The position numbers and the translations under genes were made by a program. Below, one piece after another: positions 1 through 9,510 of a stretch of 64,000 bases of DNA. Position 1 is the stretch's first letter. Each line of letters starts with the position of its first letter. The stretch covers positions 1,023,501-1,087,500 of the forward strand of contig OZ029921.1 of NCBI GenBank assembly GCA_964023275.1, given 5' to 3'. Under the pieces are notes generated by a model. The model ran no database searches and was not told the DNA's origin. It worked only from the letters and a program-made list of their open reading frames with translations. The DNA comes from Norana najaformis. Taxonomy: Eukaryota > Annelida > Clitellata > Crassiclitellata > Hormogastridae.

Positions 1-240
1 ATCACGATTCTTCCTCTTTCCCTTATCTCACTTTCCAGTTCAGTTCCAAACATCACCACCACCACCCAATAGACGTCTGACTGTCTGCCTGCCTAAATCT
101 TGGATCTTGACCTGGAACCGAACCCTACTTGTCAGTCGATTTTGTTTTGACCGAACGCCTGTGAATAAGCTGGTTCCCGCAACTTAACTTTCGTTGGGCG
201 CTGTAGAAATCTCGAGCTTACGACTACGATTGCATACTGT
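1..240 (+). mobile_element. Non-LTR retrotransposon family B, 3' end (copy 1)
   Basis: The stretch has the family B 3' signature: TTGGATCTTGACCTGGAACC, a GATTTTGTTTTGAC block, GTGAATAAGCTGGTTCCC, then GGGCGCTGTAGAAATCTCGA and a GATTAC-like tail. The same blocks recur in this order at about ten other places in the window. It is 5'-truncated by the window edge. Confidence 0.75.
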
Positions 241-244
241 AGTC

Positions 245-625
245 GTCTATTATTCAAGCTGTAAACTCCCCCTAGAACTGCGACAGTTTTCTGACCAATC
301 ATACAAACTCATCGATGCTCCACCGCTTGCAATTTCTGCTTCGGTCTTTCACTCAAAACTCAAAACATTCCTCTTTCACAGATCCTATCCTGACACCCCG
401 TCTTCCTCTTATCTGTCTCTGCTCTCCAACCCCAAATACCACCCACCGTAGCTGCCACGCTGTCTCTCCGTCTGACTCTTGGATCTTGACCTGGAAAGAT
501 CTTGACCTGGAACCGAACCCTTTCGCCTATCGATTTTGTTTTGACTGAGCGCCTGTGAATAAGCCTGTTCCCGCGGCGCGGCTTTCGTTAGGCGCTGTAG
601 AAATCTCGGAATTACGATTACGATC
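245..625 (+). mobile_element. Non-LTR retrotransposon family B, 3' end with RT-ORF tail (copy 2)
   Basis: This is a longer family B copy abutting copy 1. It includes a coding remnant reading FHSKLKTFLFHRSYPD, the LKxxLF-type C-terminus typical of non-LTR reverse-transcriptase ORFs. The family B 3' UTR signature and GATTAC tail follow. It ends about 40 bp before the start codon of the death-domain/SH2 gene, so that gene's promoter or upstream exon lies beyond or inside this repeat. Confidence 0.75.
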
Positions 626-664
626 AGTGATTCTATTTCTTCTGGTAGCTCGCGAGACTGCACG

Positions 665-3600
665 ATGACCGTCGACTTCTTCTACGACCTGGACCACCTC
701 GTCCGCGAACTACCGGACACGGCGTTGAACGAAATCGGGCAGCAGCTGACGGGCACGATGCCAGGTCGTGACTGGAGGACGATGGGAGCCGAGCTGAACT
801 ACACGATGGCCCAGATGGACGTTTTTGCGCCCCTGCGGACACCCGGGTATCAACTGCTGAGGGACTGGTCGACGAGGGAACATACTACGATCAGAGTTCT
901 CCGATCAAAACTCATTTTGATTGGGAGATACGATCTCGTCACAATGCTCGACGATTTCAGACAAAGTAATACGCCGCATACGATTACATTAACTTTAAAC
1001 AGATGTACAAACAGGCGTTTAATATGTAATCCGTTGAGGCCCTGGCGATATCATGAATGTCCAAATCTGTTCTACATATAATCTTAGAACTTCTGTAGCG
1101 CCATTCTAATACTGAACGAGGCATCAGTCAGTGGTCGCTGTTCAGTTCAACTGATATGCATGCCGAGGCTTAGGGTGAGTCCAATCAAGTAAAGTATCCC
1201 ATATCACACAAGTGAGACGTAGGGGAGGTGCTCATTTCCTTTTCTTTAGGCCCTTGAGCCGGCAGTGGACGAATCCCAAGGTCCTGGACACGGGGTCAGT
1301 GCATCGCAGGACTTGCCGTTTACTTCCCAGTTTACACCGGTGCCAAATTACACCGCTTGGTGACAGAGGCACGGTGTGCGCAAACAACTTGCCCAGGAGT
1401 CGAACCCACAACCGCATGACCATTGACCAAAGGCATTACCGATAGACCACCGTGGCGCACAATCAATAGCCAAGAGGAAAATTCGAAAAGACGGAGGGAA
1501 TGACTCCATGGTTTCTTTCTAGATCCGATGAACCTGGATGTGGTGATCCACGATCGGGGTTCCCCGTTCTACACCGGAAGTGGCTATTCCCTCACACCGG
1601 AAATCAGAGGCCGAAAGGAATTGTGGGATGGACTGCTCCCATGCCTTAAAACCTACGTGTCCTCAGCGACGTGCCCGCGAAGATACATGTTCTTCAACCT
1701 GCGTGGATTTTCCTGGCAGAACCAGTGCTGTGATTACCGGGTGAGCTCACCATTGTTTTATTGTTTTATTGTTGTTAGTGTTATCAGCGTTAGTGTTATT
1801 AGCGTTAGTGTTATTAGTGTTAGTGTTATTATATTCTAATGTTAATTGTAATCTGAAACTGTGTAGCACCGTTTCAAGAGAAACTGATGACATGCGCTCT
1901 CTGTGCTGTAAATGTAAATGTACACGGCTTTATATAGCGACTGTATTAATCATCGTAAACTTGAGATTTCTACAGCGCCCAACGAAAGCTAAGTTGTGGG
2001 AACCTGCTTATTCACAGGAACTGAGTCAAAGCAAATCGATTAGCAGGTTCGGTCCCAGGTCAGTATCCAAGAGTCAGGCAGGCGAGCAGTCAGACGGCTA
2101 CGGTGGGTGGTGTTTTGGAATTGGATCTGCAGGATCGATAAGGAGAAGAAGAGAAATCAGGATAGGATCTGCAGAAGAGGAGTGTTTTCAGTTTCGAATG
2201 GAAGACCTGCGCAGGGATTGCAAGTGTTGAAATGACGGTGGATCAGATAATTGTCGTCATTCTGGTGGGAGTCTATTCCAGCGGGGTGAAGCTCGACTCT
2301 GCTCATCATTTTTGCAATGAATTAATTGTCGGGTGAGATCCTTCACCACCGCAGCCCGTTTGAATGGGCGCCACGCCGTTTAAGGTCCCCATATACGGAC
2401 CGTGCTAACCCGAGATTCAAGTCTCTGAAATAAGCCACGAATATGACTCAAATCTCCGATGGCTCACGAGGTTCCTGTGCTTTGGCAGTGGTCAGTGGTC
2501 AGTGAGTGTGCGTAGGTAGAATCGCATGGGAGGGAGAGTCCTTATTAACAGGGCGATTGATATTTGTTCAACAGGGTCAGCAAGTGGATATAGATGTCAG
2601 GCGCCAGGACACAACGGTAGGGGTTAGAAACCGGCTTCTTAGTATGCACGAATCGTGTCGTCGTCATCACTGTCATCGTTATCATCATTCATCGTCGACA
2701 TCGTCTTCATCATTGTGATCATCATCATCACCATTGTCGTCGTCTTCGTCGTCATCATTCATCATCATCAGTTATCATTATTATTATCATCAGCATCTTG
2801 GTTTTTGATTGGATTCCCATTGAATTTGTCTTCCATGCCTGTTTCTTCTTAGCTGCGACCATCGAGTGATGCCTTGAGCCTTATTACAGTGGCGCTATAG
2901 AAGTACTCGGGTTATTGTTACTTGAATATTTATTTCTGATTGCAGCCAGCAGGTTCTCCACCAGGTTTTGACGTCAGGCAAGTGGCGCCATCTTGGCATC
3001 TAATGAGCCCAACCCAACTGAGGTACACACGAACTGATGACGCACCGCAGAACGGCAGAGCGTCATCAGATGACGCCAAGGTTTCCTCAGGTGGCACCAA
3101 ATTCAACCCGAAAACCAAGACCACGTGGAGCGGAAGTCAAGAACCTGGAGCTGGATGGGAGTCAAGAAAGAGCAACAACCCTTTGACGAGGGTTACTCAG
3201 CACCCTACGCAGGAATCGGCTGCTTACGTGGACCCGAAAAGTTCGCAGAAGTCGACGAATCATGTGTATTTTTCTTGCATGAAAGAAGCTAATGGATGTC
3301 TCAATGAAAATAAAGGTTCCTTAACTCGCGAGTCTTTGACACTTGCTCTTGAGACTTCGAAACAATCATCTGCCATTGAACCTATGAAAGAGTCCCTTAA
3401 CCTTGACCTTAGAAGTATGGAAGATCCGTCTGATCCTCGGGAACTTCCTCAAGACGAAACCACAAGGCAGACAGCGCAGGTACATGACCTTGACCTCTGC
3501 AACACAGACAGGTCATCTGGACTCCAGGAGACTGACAAGGAACCTAGGTCCAAGCTTTCGACGATATGTCTCAGGAGTGAGGGTACTTCGCCGGACAATC

Positions 3601-6228
3601 AGAGGCCGGGGATTCGAGGCCAAGAGGGCTTCTCAGCTCTCATGGTTGCCATGGCACCGTCTTCGTCTGCTGGAGGACCTGGAGAGGGAGCTGAACAGGA
3701 GCTGGTGGAGCTGCGAGAGAATGATCCACTGCTAGAAAATGAGGACTCAGTGTCTGAAGGAAGAGCCGTAGAGGATCTTTTAGAACAGCAGCCGCATAGG
3801 TACGAATTACAAGATCAAATACAGGCGCTCCTATTGATCGATCGATCGATTGATTGAGTGATTGAGCGATTGATTGAGTGTTTGACTTATTTATTTATTG
3901 TTGTAATGGCTTGTTCACACGTTAGTTCGTTCGTTCTTTCATTGAGTGTTAAGTAATCATTACTCCATCTCTGCGTGTAACGGTAATTCTACGTGGTACA
4001 TAATCACCATATGATTTTACGTTACCTTACAATCGGTTACAATACATTACAGGGGCCATTGACTGTTTTCTGTAGACTCAGGAGACGTCACGTTTACTTT
4101 CTGCCCAAACTGGAAACCATCCTGAATCAATTTCCAGGATTGTCGGACTTACCCGGTTTTCATCCAAGGTTAAAACACAAAAGTAGTCTTGTAAGTATCA
4201 GCAAAAATATTAATATATTTATTAGGGCTGTTAACGATTAATTTAAATTTAATAGTTAACTTTTGAAAAATTAACGATTAATTAATAGTTAATTTCGATT
4301 AAAGCCAAAAATTAAAATTTATGGTGTCATAAGTAACATTTATTAAACGTACTTGTCGAAAATCGAAATAACACTGGAATGTCTCCTTCATATGTCATCT
4401 TTTAACCAACTACGCAAACAGACAAGTGTGTTGACATTATTTGGTTCAAGTGATGAGCGGGTCTTATTGCCACTGCTAGCAATCCAATTTGCAAGTGCCA
4501 CTTTAATATCACGCTGTAAAGTAACGCTGACTGGACGATCTGATGAACGACAAAAGTGACTCAAAGTACCCTGCTTCGAAGTAGATGAAGTAGATGATGC
4601 TGGTGTAGACTGTCTCAGCGGAAGTTTCTGATACTGTAGTGGATGTTTGGTTTGCAGGTGATAAGTAAGCGAAGTGTTAGAACCATGGTAGGCAAACGAT
4701 TTCTCACAATGGATACAATAAACTTTATCAACATTTTCAACATTCCCGTCAGTCAATAGTTTAAAACCAAAATGTTCGTGTAATCGTCCGGAAATTTGTT
4801 TATATTTCTCGGCCGCCATTTTTTTACTTTTTGACTTCCGGTACATTTGTAAGTGATGGGTCGATTAATCGTTAAAAAAAATTTAATCGTTAAAAAATTT
4901 TGACGATTAATCGATTAATTAATCGTTAACTTTTGCAGCCCTAATATTTATTACGAGTTTGTGTTGTGTAAACAAACATTAAATTTTTTGATTCAGCATC
5001 TAAATGCATGTCGAGAACTATTATTAGAAGCATTAGCGAAATAGTAATTGATTGAGAAAATAGGGGAAGTTGGAGTGGTAGCGAAACAAGAGAGGATATG
5101 GTGCATAAACCTCTTACGTAGCAAAATTTAAATGTAAATGTACACGTTTTTCTATAGCGACCGTGTGGCCTCGACGCTGCTCATTTTTCAGTGAATTCAT
5201 CGGGTGAGATCCTTCACCACCGCTGCCCGTTTGAATGGGAGCCACGCCATTTAAGGGACAAGAGTGGATCAAGAGGCCATGTTCCCCTCTCGATAAGCTT
5301 GTCCCCGCGACTTAGCTTTCGTTGGGCGCTATAGAAATCTCGAGCTTACGATTACGAAATCCACCTACAGGTATAACATCGCGTAAGCAGTAATTGTAAA
5401 ACTTCTGTAGCGCCAGTTCTGTTGTTTTGCGTTGTAGATACGCGAAGTGATGAAGCCGTTCGATAAGGCGGACGGTTGGTACCTCATCCGGGTCTTTGTT
5501 TCCGATGAGAACTTGGCCAAAGTCCACCTGGCACTCACCGTTACGTATGTATGCCTACCTGTCTGCTAATGATGCTTTATCAGGACTTCTATAGCGCCAC
5601 AGTGTTACTTTACAACGCATACATTTCAGTCACGTAAACGTCATCGTCATCGACGACATCATGATCAATAAATATCATCATTGTGACTCAGTGTAAATGA
5701 TCTGGTTTTCTGGATGCTGACTTGGCTGCGGCTTGGTTTTGGTGCGCCATCAGTTGATGCCTTGTGCATTAGAAACCAGCGCTATAGAAGTTACTGTCAT
5801 CGTCGTTGTCGTCATCATCTCCACCAGCATCATCATATAATAACAGTATTGTTTTTCGCATTTATATAGCTTCTGTACATTCTTTCTTATTGTTTCATTC
5901 ATTCATTCAGAGATTAATGCAGGATATGCCGATTGATGCTTAGTCATTAGGTAGTGGCGCTTAATAAATGCAAAAATTGTAATATCTTGTTCGCTTGTTT
6001 TTCTTGTGTAGGTATAAAGGCAAGCTGAAACACTTCGAGATTCTTCGTTACCCGGATTCGAATCCTCGCCACTATTTCCTCTTCAGTCGCGACTATGAGG
6101 CTAGTTCGATCTCGGACCTAATCGATCATTACAAAATCCATCCACTGGTTCCAGGAAGTTTGTCAGTCAGCGGAACAAATCTACCGAAACTCATCAATCC
6201 GGTTCCAAGTGACTCTTTCAACTATTAG
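665..6228 (+). CDS. Death-domain / SH2-domain adaptor protein, 7 coding exons, complete
   Basis: Exons: 665-965, 1523-1740, 2575-2616, 2946-3799, 4076-4190, 5438-5544 and 6012-6228. All have GT-AG boundaries and the phases join without a stop, giving 617 residues. Residues about 8-97 form a death domain of MyD88/IRAK type (DWRTMGAEL, then LLRDWST, then IGRYDLV). Residues 101-471 are a polar, Ser/Thr/Asp/Glu-rich linker with a YVDP site at Y281, a possible Nck/Crk/Vav-type SH2 ligand. Residues about 474-612 form an SH2 domain: GWYLIR carries the phosphotyrosine-binding Arg (R528), followed by YKGKLKHFEI and SSISDLIDHYKIHPL. The SH2 and its C-terminal place resemble SLP-76/BLNK adaptors, which have a SAM domain instead at the N-terminus. 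There is no kinase or enzymatic domain, so a cytoplasmic scaffold linking death-domain receptors or MyD88-like proteins to tyrosine kinases is inferred. The 42-nt exon 3 and residues 101-187 match no family I know. A possible acceptor at 647-648 suggests an upstream non-coding exon. Confidence 0.85.
1080..1135 (-). mobile_element. Family A retrotransposon tail fragment (intron 1)
   Basis: ACTTCTGTAGCGCC followed by GAGGCATCAGTCAG is the reverse complement of the family A 3' end (GATGCCTTGTGCATTA, then GCGCTATAGAAG). Only the last 50-60 bp are recognisable. Confidence 0.55.
1205..1462 (-). mobile_element. tRNA-derived SINE (type 2), copy in intron 1
   Basis: On the minus strand the element begins GCGCCACGGTGGTCTATCGG, a box-A-like RNA polymerase III segment, and carries GTGGGTTCGACTCC, a box-B-like segment, about 50 bp later. 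A family-specific body follows. A second copy in the same orientation lies at 31918-32180. The spacing and both boxes support a tRNA-derived SINE; I did not fold it as a functional tRNA. Confidence 0.7.
1766..1834 (+). repeat. 15-bp minisatellite
   Basis: About four tandem copies of GTTAGTGTTATTAGC with few differences, directly downstream of the exon 2 donor in intron 2. Confidence 0.85.
1960..2130 (-). mobile_element. Family B retrotransposon 3' end (inverted copy)
   Basis: GAGATTTCTACAGCGCCCAA, AAGCTAAG, TTATTCACAG and a degraded CCAAGAGTCAGGC block are the reverse complement of the family B 3' signature. It lies in intron 2 of the death-domain/SH2 gene. Confidence 0.75.
2270..2405 (+). 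repeat. Dispersed repeat family C, copy 1
   Basis: The stretch GGTGAGATCCTTCACCACCG followed by CCCGTTTGAATGGGCGCCAC recurs at 5155-5262 and, inverted, at 37125-37245. I see no coding potential or terminal repeats. It may be the 3' part of another retroelement. Confidence 0.7.
2655..2790 (+). repeat. Degenerate TCATCA/TCGTCG microsatellite
   Basis: Trinucleotide-like TCATCA, TCGTCG and ATTATC units fill part of intron 3, between the 42-nt exon and the long linker exon. Confidence 0.85.
3832..3888 (+). repeat. GATC/GATT tetranucleotide tract
   Basis: GATCGATCGATCGATT passes into GATTGAGT units just after the exon 4 donor. The open reading frame of exon 4 runs into it by chance, but the GT at 3800 gives the only downstream join in phase. 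Confidence 0.8.
4215..4951. mobile_element. Non-autonomous hAT-type DNA transposon with 8-bp target duplication
   Basis: The element spans 4223-4943 (721 bp). It starts TAGGGCTG and ends with the exact inverse, CAGCCCTA. It is flanked on both sides by ATATTTAT (4215-4222 and 4944-4951), an 8-bp duplication typical of hAT insertions. Inside the termini are AT-rich subterminal blocks built on TTAACGATTAAT in opposite orientations. The interior encodes a BED-finger remnant on the minus strand but no transposase catalytic core, so it must be mobilised in trans. It sits in intron 5 of the death-domain/SH2 gene. Confidence 0.9.
4388..4846 (-). pseudogene. BED-type zinc-finger remnant of a hAT transposase
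   Basis: The 152-codon frame contains a BED finger: CIHC supplies two cysteines and YHLQTKH supplies the H-x4-H pair, the order and spacing seen in ZBED and hAT transposase N-termini. A Ser/Thr-rich linker and a short helical stretch follow, then the frame stops well before any RNase-H-like catalytic domain. This is the N-terminal DNA-binding piece of a transposase kept in a non-autonomous element. Whether it is translated cannot be told from sequence. Confidence 0.65.
5120..5265 (+). repeat. Dispersed repeat family C, copy 2
   Basis: It shares GTGAGATCCTTCACCACCGC and CCCGTTTGAATGGGAGCCAC with the copies at 2270 and 37125. Upstream lies the shared TGTACACG, then TATAGCGACCGTG. Confidence 0.7.
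5290..5360 (+). mobile_element. Family B retrotransposon tail fragment
   Basis: AAGCTTGTCCCCGCGACTTAG followed by GGGCGCTATAGAAATCTCGA and a GATTAC tail: only the terminal 70 bp of family B. Confidence 0.65.
5570..5800 (+). mobile_element. Family A retrotransposon tails (intron 6)
   Basis: A minus-strand snippet at 5580-5600 (GACTTCTATAGCGCCAC) and a plus-strand 3' end at 5700-5795 (TGATGCCTTGTGCATTAG, then GCGCTATAGAAG) flank an ATCATC-rich segment. More ATCATC repeats continue to about 5840. Confidence 0.6.
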
Positions 6229-6231
6229 GAT

Positions 6232-6254
6232 CCTAACCCTAACCCTAATCCTAA
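6232..6254 (-). repeat. Interstitial telomere-like CCCTAA units
   Basis: Four consecutive CCTAA/CCCTAA units begin 3 bp after the stop codon of the death-domain/SH2 gene. They match the animal telomere repeat on the complementary strand and mark the 5' junction of the family B copy that follows. Confidence 0.7.
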
Positions 6255-6605
6255 ACTCCCACCAGAATTACGACAGTTATCTGATCCATCGTACGAACTC
6301 GCCATTGCTTCACCTCTTGCCATCTCTGCACAGGTCTTCCACTCAAAACTGAAAAGACTCCTCTTCCCGCAGGTCCTATCCTGATTCCCCTTCTTCCCCT
6401 TATCTATCCTGCAGATCCAATTCCAAACACCACCCACCGTAGCTGTCTGACTGCCTGCCTGTCAGATTCTTGGATCTTGACCTGGAAGCGAACATTTCTT
6501 GCGTATCGATTTTATTTTGACTGAGCGCCTGTGAATGAGCTGGTTCCCGCGACTTGGCTTTCGTTGGGCGCTGTAGAAATCTCGTGTTTACGATTACGAT
6601 TACTT
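6255..6605 (+). mobile_element. Family B retrotransposon 3' end with RT-ORF tail
   Basis: It has the same order as copy 2: a block beginning AAACTCCCACCAGAATTACG, a FHSKLKRLLF-type C-terminal coding remnant, the CTTGGATCTTGACCTGGAA block and GGGCGCTGTAGAAATCTCG, with a GATTAC tail. It probably supplies the 3' UTR or polyadenylation region of the preceding gene. Confidence 0.75.
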
Positions 6606-7075
6606 CAAGCAATAGGAATTGAGCAAAACATTTGAAGTTACCATACCTCACCTTTGTAGAACTGAGAGGTACTTAGATGGTCTGTATAAGTATCCAATTA
6701 CATAATTACATAATAAAATACATACCAACACCTTACCATACCATAATTTACCTTTGCAAAGCGTTTCTTATAGATTCCTTCCACCAATAGGAGACTCGCG
6801 TATCGGAATTACACTACACCCAACTGAAATTCATCTTTCTTTTAAAATAGGTTCTTTGAAATTCTATCTACCATTAGGAAACATACTATACCATACCTAA
6901 CTTTATTATTTATAATTAATCTTGCCCTGTCCGATGCATAGTTAAAAACTGTAAACTTCATAATCGTTTATTTACAGTTATTTGCAAATACAACCATTTC
7001 CGAAGTTGCAACTTTTGTCCGCAATTGTTAACAGGTCATTCAGATGTCGGTTAAAGGTCAAGGAGTCAAATGCGC
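6606..7075. other. No gene seen
   Basis: AT-rich spacer with loose CCTTACC/CATACC words between 6640 and 6900. No open frame with recognisable protein character and no terminal repeats seen. Confidence 0.5.
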
Positions 7076-7079
7076 AAGA

Positions 7080-7485
7080 ACTGGCAAGGCAAGGTATTAA
7101 GGTAAGGTATGCTAAGGCAATGTTAGCTAGAATAAGGTAAGATAAAGTAAGATAATGTAAGGTAAGATAAATTAGGATAATGTTAGCTAGAATAAGGTAA
7201 GATAAAGTAAGATAATGTAAGGTAAGAAAAATTAAGATAATGTTAGCTAGAATAAGGTAAGATAATCTATCTTACCTTTAAGATAATGTTAGCTAGAATA
7301 AGGTAAGATAAAGTAAGATAATATAAGGTAGTATAAGCTAAGGTAAAGTAAGGTAAGATAAGCAAAGGTAAGATATGCTATACTTACTTAAAGAAAGGTA
7401 AAGTCAGGTAAAGCATGGCAAATTAAGGTAAAGTAAGGTAGACTAAGGTAAGACAAGGTAAGGTAGGATAAACTAGGGTAAGCTG
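7080..7485 (+). repeat. AAGGTA/AAGATAATG minisatellite
   Basis: Pentamer-like AAGGTA words are interleaved with about four copies of a longer unit containing AATGTTAGCTAGAATAAGG. The opposite-strand motif (TTACC, CCTTA) forms separate arrays at 8440, 35290 and 42390. Confidence 0.85.
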
Positions 7486-7489
7486 AAGG

Positions 7490-7765
7490 ACTTAGTTTCT
7501 TTGGGCGCTGTAAAGTCTCATGTTTACGATTACGACTGAATTACGTGTAAGACTTGTTCATTTTCAGCCCAGTTCGTAGTTTTCATATCGTCAGTTATCC
7601 GAAACTATCACCTACTTAATTCGACGATATTTGCTTTTGCGTCCATCCACGTGAGACTTCCGTAAACTATTAGCACTGACGTCGGTCACGGAAGAGTCGG
7701 TGCAATTATAAGTCCAGGGTATTGATTAGGAATCGCGTAGTATTAAGGAGATATTGACAGAAAAC
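7490..7765. other. Family B tail snippet, otherwise nothing seen
   Basis: TTTGGGCGCTGTAAAGTCTC with a GATTACGAC end at 7495-7535 is a 40-bp family B terminus. The remainder is unremarkable. Confidence 0.5.
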
Positions 7766-8085
7766 TTAGACAGACAGACAGACATACAGGCAGGCAGGCT
7801 GGCCGGCTCGCTGACTGGCTGGCTGACTGACTGACTGACAGATATTGTGTATATAGATTGCCTAAGTATTTGATACCGTAGACATAGAGACTAACAGAAA
7901 GACAGACACATACACAGACAGACAGACAGACGAGTGGACAGATAGATTAACAGACAAGGAGATAGATAGATATAATATAATGATAAATAGATTAACAGAT
8001 AAGTAAGTATTAGATGCTGTAGTCGAGCAAGCAGACACACAGACATACACCAAGACATACAAACAGACAGAGAGAGACAGATTGG
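7766..8085 (+). repeat. GACA tetranucleotide region, imperfect
   Basis: AGACAGAC, GGCAGGCTGGC, CTGACTGA and AGATAGAT blocks are mixed with short unique spacers. Confidence 0.85.
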
Positions 8086-8435
8086 AGACCAGAAGCGGTA
8101 GGTCTAAGATCTGAGGAAGAACCATTCAGGCGAAACAGAACGGACGGAGGGGATCGGTTAAGTGTCGACCCGAGTTTCTCGGTCTCGGTACTTCTATTCC
8201 TATCGTCTCGGTTTCGTGGAATTTCACCGAAATAGATATGTTGATCGTGGCGAAAGCGAGGCCGATGTTGGGCCTCGCCGGAACTACGTCATCGCTCGGT
8301 GGAATTTCCCGTCGTAGTTCTCGGAGTCGTCACTAGGCGGTTCATTTGGCGCACTGCAAACAGTCAGAGAAATCGTTTATCTTAGTTGCAACGCATCCAG
8401 GATTTAAAATTCGATAGGAATATGTATGAGTGTGT
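8086..8435. other. No gene seen
   Basis: Moderately GC-rich unique sequence (TCTCGGTCTCGGTACTTC; short GGAATTTC repeats in both orientations near 8215-8310). No convincing coding or RNA feature. Confidence 0.4.
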
Positions 8436-8439
8436 GTCT

Positions 8440-8900
8440 TATCCTATCGTGCTTTGCCTTTGCCTAGCCTTATCTCGCCTTATGCTGTTTTACCTAGCCT
8501 TGTCTCACCTTATGCTGCCTTGCATAGCCTTATATCGCCTTATGCTTAGTCTTATCTCGCCTTATGCTGCCATGCCTAGCCTTATTTAGCAATTTCCTGC
8601 CTTGCCTATCTTTATCTCGCCTTATGCTGCCTTGCCCATCTTAATCTCCCTTTATGCTGCCTTGCCTATCTTTATCTTGCCTTATGCTGCCTTGCCTAGC
8701 CTTATCTCGCCCTATGCTGCCTTGCCTAGCCTTATCTCGCCTTGTGCTGCCTTGTCTATCTTAATCTTGCCTTACTTTTTACTTACGTCACCTAATTTTC
8801 TTTCATTGTGCGTCATCCTAGAATGAGTTTCACTTATTTTAGCAGTAAATTGCCTCGCGTTGCCTTTCGTTACTTTACCTCACCTGACCGTAAATCTGTC
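8440..8900 (+). repeat. CCTTATCTCGCCTTATGCTG minisatellite
   Basis: About ten imperfect tandem units combining TGCCTTGCCTAGCC and TTATCTCGCCTTATGC, about 30 bp each, decay into CCTTACC words at the right edge. Long open frames here are artefacts of the repeat. Confidence 0.85.
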
Positions 8901-9290
8901 AGATTCTGAAATAGTTTTCCCTTTTATCCAGTTCCCCTCCGCCCTCTTCTTAAGAACCCGTCGCAAATTGGACAGCTGAATAATTGTTTTCGCTCATAAC
9001 TCCTCTCCCCCTCCTTCCTCTGTCTCTCTGCCTCTCTGTCTTCGTCTCTCTCTTTGCCTCTATCCCTCTGTCTGTCTGTGTGTCCGTCTTTCTACCAGCG
9101 CTTCGAAATCGAATAACGAAGTCGGTCGCGAAGATCCAATTCGTCATCGAATTCCTTGAGCCATGCGTTACGATGGCTGCTGGCTACATGAGCCATATGG
9201 CTGTCGCCCGCCACGTCCAAGCCTTATGGCTATAGCCACAGGCAGTCGTTATACAACTGCTTGACGTAAATTCGCTACTTCTTCGCTGCA
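8901..9290. other. CT-rich tract and spacer
   Basis: 9000-9090 is a TCTCTCTGCC-type pyrimidine run. The remainder shows no recognisable gene. Confidence 0.4.
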
Positions 9291-9294
9291 AACG

Positions 9295-9510
9295 TCTTTG
9301 ATGAAAGAAGCGATGGATGGAGGGAAGGAGGAAGAGGAAGGAGGGAGGAAGACGAAGGCGAGAAGAGGGAATGTGAGAAAGAGGAAAGGAAGGAAAGAGG
9401 GAATGAGAGAAGAAGTGAAGGAGAGAAGGAGGGAAAGAAGGAAGAAGAAAAGGAGGGAAGGAGAGAAAGTGGGAAGATGGAAAGAACTGAAAGAGGAAAG
9501 AATGGACGTG
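9295..9510 (+). repeat. Purine-only GAAGGA tract
   Basis: Strongly strand-biased (GAAGGA, GAGAAGGAGG) sequence of about 215 bp, nearly free of pyrimidines. Its open frames have only Lys/Arg/Glu/Gly composition. Confidence 0.8.

Noticed and set aside
4076-4168. Ending adaptor exon 5 at the GTTAAA after CCAAG (4168)
   Set aside because: That phase puts a stop in exon 6; the GTAAGT at 4191 gives an in-phase join and a better consensus.
7080-7485. CRISPR-like or satellite array with regular spacing
   Set aside because: Units differ in length and have no unique spacers; a degenerate eukaryotic minisatellite.
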